From the NCBI RefSeq assembly GCF_900880625.1, contig NZ_CAAHFB010000001.1, positions 186,001 to 250,000 of the forward strand: 64,000 nucleotides of DNA, given 5' to 3'. This stretch comes from Halorhabdus rudnickae (lineage in GTDB: Archaea > Halobacteriota > Halobacteria > Halobacteriales > Haloarculaceae). The position numbers and the translations under genes are program-made. Below the pieces are notes generated by a model. That model was not told the origin of the DNA, ran no database searches, and worked only from the letters and a program-made list of their open reading frames with translations. Positions 59,596 through 64,000 of the stretch are shown here, one piece after another (the first letter of the stretch is position 1; the number at the start of each line of letters is the position of its first letter).

Positions 59596-61381
59596 CGTAT
59601 CGTCCCCCGACGCGATCGATGACCACGAAACTGGCGGCTGTCACCGCGAGCAGGACGGTCCCCATCGCGGTGGCGGGGCCGAGACTCGGCCCGATCGAGC
59701 GGTTGCCGACGTATCGTTCCAGGGCGACCGGCATCGTGTGGCTCGCCCCACCCTCGGCGAGCAGGACGGTCGAGTCGAACTCGCCGATGCTGATCGCAAA
59801 GGCAAAGGCTGCGCCGGCCACCAGTGGGGCGACGATCAGCGGCAGCGTCACCGTTAGCAATGCTCGGAATCGCGTCGCTCCCAGCGACCGCGCGGCGTCG
59901 ACGACACGGTCGTCGATACCGGCCAGAGCGGGAGTCACGTTGCGCGTCACGAACGGGTAGGCCGCGACGGCGTGGGCGGCAACGACTGCGATCCAGCCGG
60001 TCACGGTCAGCCGGTAGCCCAACACCTCGACCCCGAAGACGAGCGTTTGCAACAGTCCCAGGCCGACGACGATGCCACTGACGGCGATCGGCGCGGACAG
60101 CAGCGTTTCTGCGAGGCGACTTCCCCGTCCCCCGCGGGTCGCGACCAGCGAGACGATCACGCCCATCGGGACGGCGATCGCGAGCGTTCCCAGGGCGAAC
60201 AGCAGCGAGTTGCGGATCGCCGTGAGGGGCGCGATCGTCCCGATAGCACTCGAGGCCTGGCGGGCGAGCAGGAACTCGTAGTACGCCGTCGTGAACGCGC
60301 CCTCGGGTCCCGTGACGCTCTCGATCAGCAGGCTGAGGACCGGCCCGAGGAAGACGATCGCCGCGATACAGCCGTAGGCCAGCACCGCCAGTCGACCCGG
60401 ATCAGTCAGCGTCCGCCACCCGGCGAGCAGCGTCCGGCGCGCCCGGGAGTGACTGCCCGAGCGGGACGCGATCTGTCCGGCTTCGTACCGAAGATAGAGG
60501 TACATGATACCCAGCGAGAGTCCCGATTCGAGGACGGCGAGGCTGGCGGCCGTCTCGAGTTCCAGCGATTGGACCTTCGCGTAGAGCCACACCTCGACGG
60601 TCTGCAACTCGAGGCCGCCCAGTGCCAGCACGATCGGGAACGACATGAACGAGAACACGAACGCAAGCAGCGTTGCCGAGAGCAACGACGGGAGTAACTG
60701 GGGAACGACGACATCCCGAAACGCACGGATCGGCGTCGCGCCCATCGCCCGGGCCGACTCGATCTCGCGAGCGTCGATCCCCTCCCAGGCACCCGTCACG
60801 AAGCGGGTGACCAGCGGTGCGTTGTAAAAGGCGTGGGCGACCACGATCGCCGGCAGGGTATAGAGTACTTCAACCGGTCCGAGAGCGACGACTGCGAGAG
60901 CGTCGTTCAATAGTCCAGTCCGCCCGAACATCGCCTGAAAGCCGACCGCGACGAGGATAGACGGCAGGACGAACGGGACGATCGTCAGCGACGTGAGCGT
61001 TCGCCGCCCCGGGAAGTCGTAGCGGGCGAGGACGTACGCGCCGGGCAGGCCCAAGGCGACGCTTGCGAGGGCCGACAGCGCGGCCTGATAGGCCGTGAAG
61101 CCGAACAGTCCGAACTCGACAACGCCAAGAGGCGCGCCTGCGGCGAGCCACGAGAACAAGCCCGCGGGGACGCCTACCGGGTCGACGAAGACGTGGTGGG
61201 CGACGCCGACGTAGAACGGATCGGCGAGGATGTCCTTGATCGGTGCCAGTGGGGTCCCGCCGGGATCGATCGCAGCCAGGAGCACACGACCGACGGGATA
61301 GTAGAAGACGGTCACCAGTACCACCAGCGTGGCCAGCAGTCCGACCGGCAAGACGAGCCGATCCGACGACAGCCGGTCCAT
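59588..61381 (-). CDS. ABC permease, fused double-length (ThiP/FbpB-type)
   Basis: 597 aa from ATG 61381 (MDRLSSDRLVLPVGLL). The frame is open far upstream over the binding-protein gene, but only this start matches the family. It is two fused permease halves, each about six helices. Two EAA-type loops are seen: AREIESARAMGATPIRAFRDV and RVVDAARSLGATRFRALLTVTLP. This is the layout of ThiP and FbpB, where one chain forms the whole channel. It sits between the binding protein (2-nt gap) and the ATPase. Confidence 0.9.
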   Translation of the reverse strand: MDRLSSDRLVLPVGLLATLVVLVTVFYYPVGRVLLAAIDPGGTPLAPIKDILADPFYVGVAHHVFVDPVGVPAGLFSWLAAGAPLGVVEFGLFGFTAYQAALSALASVALGLPGAYVLARYDFPGRRTLTSLTIVPFVLPSILVAVGFQAMFGRTGLLNDALAVVALGPVEVLYTLPAIVVAHAFYNAPLVTRFVTGAWEGIDAREIESARAMGATPIRAFRDVVVPQLLPSLLSATLLAFVFSFMSFPIVLALGGLELQTVEVWLYAKVQSLELETAASLAVLESGLSLGIMYLYLRYEAGQIASRSGSHSRARRTLLAGWRTLTDPGRLAVLAYGCIAAIVFLGPVLSLLIESVTGPEGAFTTAYYEFLLARQASSAIGTIAPLTAIRNSLLFALGTLAIAVPMGVIVSLVATRGGRGSRLAETLLSAPIAVSGIVVGLGLLQTLVFGVEVLGYRLTVTGWIAVVAAHAVAAYPFVTRNVTPALAGIDDRVVDAARSLGATRFRALLTVTLPLIVAPLVAGAAFAFAISIGEFDSTVLLAEGGASHTMPVALERYVGNRSIGPSLGPATAMGTVLLAVTAASFVVIDRVGGRYDG

Positions 61382-61383
61382 GC

Positions 61384-62526
61384 TCACGCGCTGACTTCCC
61401 GAGCCCAGTCCTCGATCCATCCCTCGACGTTCCCTGCCAGTTCGTCGTACGTGAACGTGACGGGTTCGTCGGGTTCGTAGGCGTACTTCGAGAACTCGGC
61501 ACCAGGATCGACGCCTTCGACGGCCGGGAACTGGACGTTCCGGACGGCGATCTCGGCCTGCGCATCCGGCGAGAGCACGAAGTCCATGAACTGCCGGCCC
61601 AGTTCCGGCGCGTCGGCGTCGGCGAACAGCCCCATCATCTCCGGGTTGGCGTATCCCTGGTCGTTCAGGAAGCCGACCTGGTGGCGGGACATGTCGACGC
61701 CCTCGCCGTGGTAGTAGACCTGATCGGTCGAATAGGAGACGACCATCGGGGCCTCCTCGTTCTGGTAGGCCTGGTAGGCCGGCTCCCAGTCTGAAAGGAC
61801 CGTTACGTCGTTGTCGAGCAGGTTTCGCCAGTACTCGAGGTAGCCGTCCGACCCTTTTTGTGCGACCGTCCACAGGAGGAAGGCCCGGCCGGGATCGGAC
61901 TGCTGGGCGTTCTGGACGATGAGGTCACCACGGTACGGGTCGGTCGTCAGCGCGTCGAAGGTCGCTGGATTTTCGACCTCGTCCTGGTCGTAGACCAACG
62001 AGATGTACCCGGTATCGTAAGGGACCGCCCTGCCGCGCGGATCGGCCTGGAGTTCCGGTTTGATGGATCCAGCGCGCTTGAGGTCGGGCGCGGCGAACAG
62101 CGACCCCTCGAGTTCCTGATCGGCCCTGACGAGTTCGCTCGTGTTCAACCCGACGTAAGCGTCTACGTCAAGCGGGGCTCCCTGCTGGCGCCGGAGGATG
62201 TACTGGTTGAGCCCGCTCTCCGGGGTGACGAACTCGACTGTCACGCCGTCGTGAGCCGACTCGAAGGCCGATTTCAGCCAGTTCCCGGCGGTGTCCTCCC
62301 CGGTGAACGACGAGTACGTCGCTATCCGGAGTGTCTGCTCGGTGGGCGTGGATCCGGTGGTCGTCCCCGTTTGGGTTGTGGTGTCCGTTTCGGTCGCCGT
62401 CTCCGTCTCGGTATCGGATTCCGGTGACGACCCCGCGTCGGTCTGTTCTGCATCCGTACAGCCGGCCAGCGCCGTCGCACCGACGGCACCGACTCCGGCC
62501 GCTCGAAGGAACGTGCGTCGTTTCAC
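61384..62526 (-). CDS. Thiamine-type substrate-binding lipoprotein
   Basis: 380 aa from GTG 62526 (VKRRTFLRAAGVGAVG). A twin-arginine signal precedes the lipobox ALAGC (about residue 23). A Thr/Ser-rich linker follows, as is usual for halophile surface lipoproteins. The binding domain (TLRIATYSSFTGEDTAGNW to the end) has ThiB/TbpA features: DVYVGL-type, RAVPYDTGYISLVYD, DLIVQNAQQSDPGRAFLLW and VVSYSTDQVYY. Substrate thiamine is inferred from this similarity. An ACCACC-A-GGTGGT palindrome covers the start codon (62525-62537) and could be an operator. Confidence 0.85.
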   Translation of the reverse strand: MKRRTFLRAAGVGAVGATALAGCTDAEQTDAGSSPESDTETETATETDTTTQTGTTTGSTPTEQTLRIATYSSFTGEDTAGNWLKSAFESAHDGVTVEFVTPESGLNQYILRRQQGAPLDVDAYVGLNTSELVRADQELEGSLFAAPDLKRAGSIKPELQADPRGRAVPYDTGYISLVYDQDEVENPATFDALTTDPYRGDLIVQNAQQSDPGRAFLLWTVAQKGSDGYLEYWRNLLDNDVTVLSDWEPAYQAYQNEEAPMVVSYSTDQVYYHGEGVDMSRHQVGFLNDQGYANPEMMGLFADADAPELGRQFMDFVLSPDAQAEIAVRNVQFPAVEGVDPGAEFSKYAYEPDEPVTFTYDELAGNVEGWIEDWAREVSA

Positions 62527-62675
62527 CACCAGGTGGTTTGACTCGGTGGTGATGTCCCTTGCGGTTTCGGCCGGGAACACCGCTGTTCGATCGTCGAGAA
62601 CCCGACTCGGCTGCGCCACTGGGGACAAGCGACGCACGGAGCAAACACGCGGTCACATCGTCTGTCGGCTACAAA

Positions 62676-64000
62676 TCAGAGTCGCTTGCTCACGTACGGC
62701 CCGTCCTGGCGATAGCCCAGTTGTTCGCGGTAGTATTCCCGCGCACCGATCCCGCTGAGGACGGCGATCTTCCCGTAGCCAGCGTCAACGGCCAGTTCCT
62801 CGGCTCGCTCGATCAACTGCTGGCCGTAGCCCTGGTGTTGCCAGTCGTCGCCTGCTTCCCCGATGGGAATCTCGCTACCGTAGACGTGCAACTCCCGAAC
62901 GACGGCGGCGTCCTCAAGTTCGGGACGGACGACCTGCCCGGGGAAGCGCAGCCGCGAGAAGCCGACCAGCAGGTCCCGGTCGCGGTCCTCGAAGCTGATG
63001 AAGTGCTCTGTGCCGCCCGCAACGTCGTATCGTTCGACGTCCAGGGTCACGTCTTCGGGCTCCTCGTCGCTGTGACCGACTTCCCGACAGCGGATGCACG
63101 AACATGACTCGCCGCGAGATTCCATGCGCTGTCGAGCGAGTTGCCGCAGGTTTGACTTCTGCACCCCGGCCTCGATCAGGGGGGCCGGAATGTCACGCTG
63201 GACGCGCTGGAGACGAGTGTATTCGGGAATATCCGGTTTGACGTCGGCGACGAGTTCGGCAGCTTCCTCGCTGGTCAGGGGTTCGAATTCCTCCCGACGG
63301 TGCATGTCGTAGGTGACAGTCCCGCCGACGACGAGCGTGGGATAGATCTTCAGGTAGTCCGGCCGCCATTCGGGGCGCTCGAACAGTCGCCGGAAGTCTT
63401 CTCGGACCATTTCTGCGGACATTCCGGGCTGGCCGGGCATCATGTGGAAGCCGACCTTGAAGCCCGCATCGCGCAGGCGACGGTTGGCCTCGATGCTGGC
63501 GTCGACGCCGTGGCCCCGATGCATCTCGCGGTTGATCGACTCGAAGGTGGTCTGGACGCCGACCTCGACTTTCGTCCCGCCGAGCCGGAGCATGCGGTCG
63601 ACCTGCTCGGGCCCACACCAGTCGGGTTTGGTCTCGAAGGTCGTCGCGACGTTACGGATCGATCCGGTCTCGTTCTCGGCGATGACGTCCTCCAGGTAGC
63701 GAAAGTCGTACTCTGTGGGATCCTGCGCGAAGCTCTCGGTTTCAGAGGGATGGGGATCACAGTCGGGATCGTATTCGTTCATCGCCTGGATGGCCCGCTT
63801 GACGAACCACTCCTGGTAGTCGTGGCTCCGGGCGGTCATCGTCCCACCCATCAGGATGAGTTCGACTTTCCCGATCGGGTGACCGATCTGCCTGAGTTGG
63901 TGGAGCCGGAGGGTGACTTGCCCGTAGGGGTCGTAGTCGTTCTGGACGCCCCTGGCGGCTGCGGGTTCTTGGCCAGTGTAACTCTGTGAACTCTCGAACT
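62676..64000 (-). CDS. elp3: Elp3 (tRNA wobble-uridine radical SAM acetyltransferase), C-terminal part
   Basis: The frame enters at the right edge and ends at 62676; about 441 codons are visible. The SAM-domain cysteines are outside. Seen: GHPIGKVELILMGGTMTA, VEVGVQTTFESINREMHRGH, GFHMMPGQPGMS, then CSCIRCREVGH (zinc-like) and the GNAT domain (ISFEDRDRDLLVGFSRLRFP, GYGQQLIERAEELA, GIGAREYYREQLGY). It adds the carboxymethyl group to U34 of tRNA. The 5' end is cut by the window edge. Confidence 0.93.
   Translation of the reverse strand, partial: FESSQSYTGQEPAAARGVQNDYDPYGQVTLRLHQLRQIGHPIGKVELILMGGTMTARSHDYQEWFVKRAIQAMNEYDPDCDPHPSETESFAQDPTEYDFRYLEDVIAENETGSIRNVATTFETKPDWCGPEQVDRMLRLGGTKVEVGVQTTFESINREMHRGHGVDASIEANRRLRDAGFKVGFHMMPGQPGMSAEMVREDFRRLFERPEWRPDYLKIYPTLVVGGTVTYDMHRREEFEPLTSEEAAELVADVKPDIPEYTRLQRVQRDIPAPLIEAGVQKSNLRQLARQRMESRGESCSCIRCREVGHSDEEPEDVTLDVERYDVAGGTEHFISFEDRDRDLLVGFSRLRFPGQVVRPELEDAAVVRELHVYGSEIPIGEAGDDWQHQGYGQQLIERAEELAVDAGYGKIAVLSGIGAREYYREQLGYRQDGPYVSKRL

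Noticed and set aside
61382-61873. 164-codon upstream extension of the ABC permease
   Set aside because: It is the shadow of the binding-protein gene in another frame (Arg/Gly-rich composition).
62527-62675. Possible riboswitch before the thiamine-type ABC operon
   Set aside because: No conserved THI-box segments were found. Only a short palindrome covers the start codon, which can be chance in GC-rich DNA.

Overview
The window comes from an extremely halophilic archaeon (class Halobacteria). The DNA is GC-rich and the deduced proteins are strongly acidic (Asp/Glu-rich). Several genes have a TATA-like box about 27 nt before the start codon, as expected for leaderless haloarchaeal transcripts. 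The content includes a sensory rhodopsin II/HtrII pair, an archaeal L37e ribosomal protein, an Lsm protein, a CDC48-type ATPase, an archaeal Dna2-like nuclease-helicase, Lhr helicase and RqcH, plus many small haloarchaea-only proteins. A genus cannot be fixed from the sequence alone; Haloarculaceae is a guess from the gene set.

Layout. 1-7.3 kb: 3' part of hisD, a small membrane protein, a 3-hydroxyacyl-CoA dehydrogenase-like gene broken by one in-frame TAG, the phototaxis pair htrII-sopII, and a divergent operon of a HEAT/pseudokinase protein with a 7-TM protein. 7.3-16.1 kb: housekeeping and small genes, a nitrilase gene with a large internal deletion followed by a 26-bp tandem repeat, a CDC48 ATPase, three exported proteins, tRNA-Thr, and GNAT, CBS and DUF5785 genes. 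16.2-19.3 kb: a membrane-anchored extracellular protein followed by an ABC exporter. 19.4-25.3 kb: DUF7331-like, DUF420, the lsm-rpl37e-purF cluster, an M42 peptidase and a DUF2342-type zinc protein.

25.3-28.4 kb is a nested mobile region. A TnpB-only IS200/IS605 element on the + strand sits inside the tnpB gene of an older element on the - strand, splitting it into two pieces. Beside it is a 210-bp block packed with perfect hairpins. The element abuts a three-gene flavoprotein operon (28.5-31.7 kb) that resembles bacterial glycerol-3-phosphate dehydrogenase clusters.

32.1-35.1 kb holds two TenA-family genes and a Na+/solute symporter in overlapping order, which points to salvage of thiamine or its pyrimidine. 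35.1-45.6 kb has an AbrB/PIN toxin-antitoxin pair immediately before a Dna2-like helicase, a TIM-barrel protein, a winged-helix protein with a dGTPase-like HD protein, LarA and Lhr. 45.7-53.7 kb has three membrane genes, PCD, hemA with a siroheme dehydrogenase, a tandem pair of cold-shock genes, a cis-prenyltransferase and an iron-sulfur aldo-keto reductase.

53.7-55.1 kb is an AT-rich stretch leading to a tRNA-Leu gene. That gene is followed by an array of repeated tRNA 3' ends with hairpins, which looks like a repeatedly used integration site. 55.1-64.0 kb holds RqcH, an AIR-synthase-like protein, a thiamine-type ABC importer (binding protein, fused-type permease, ATPase) and the 3' part of elp3, cut by the window edge.
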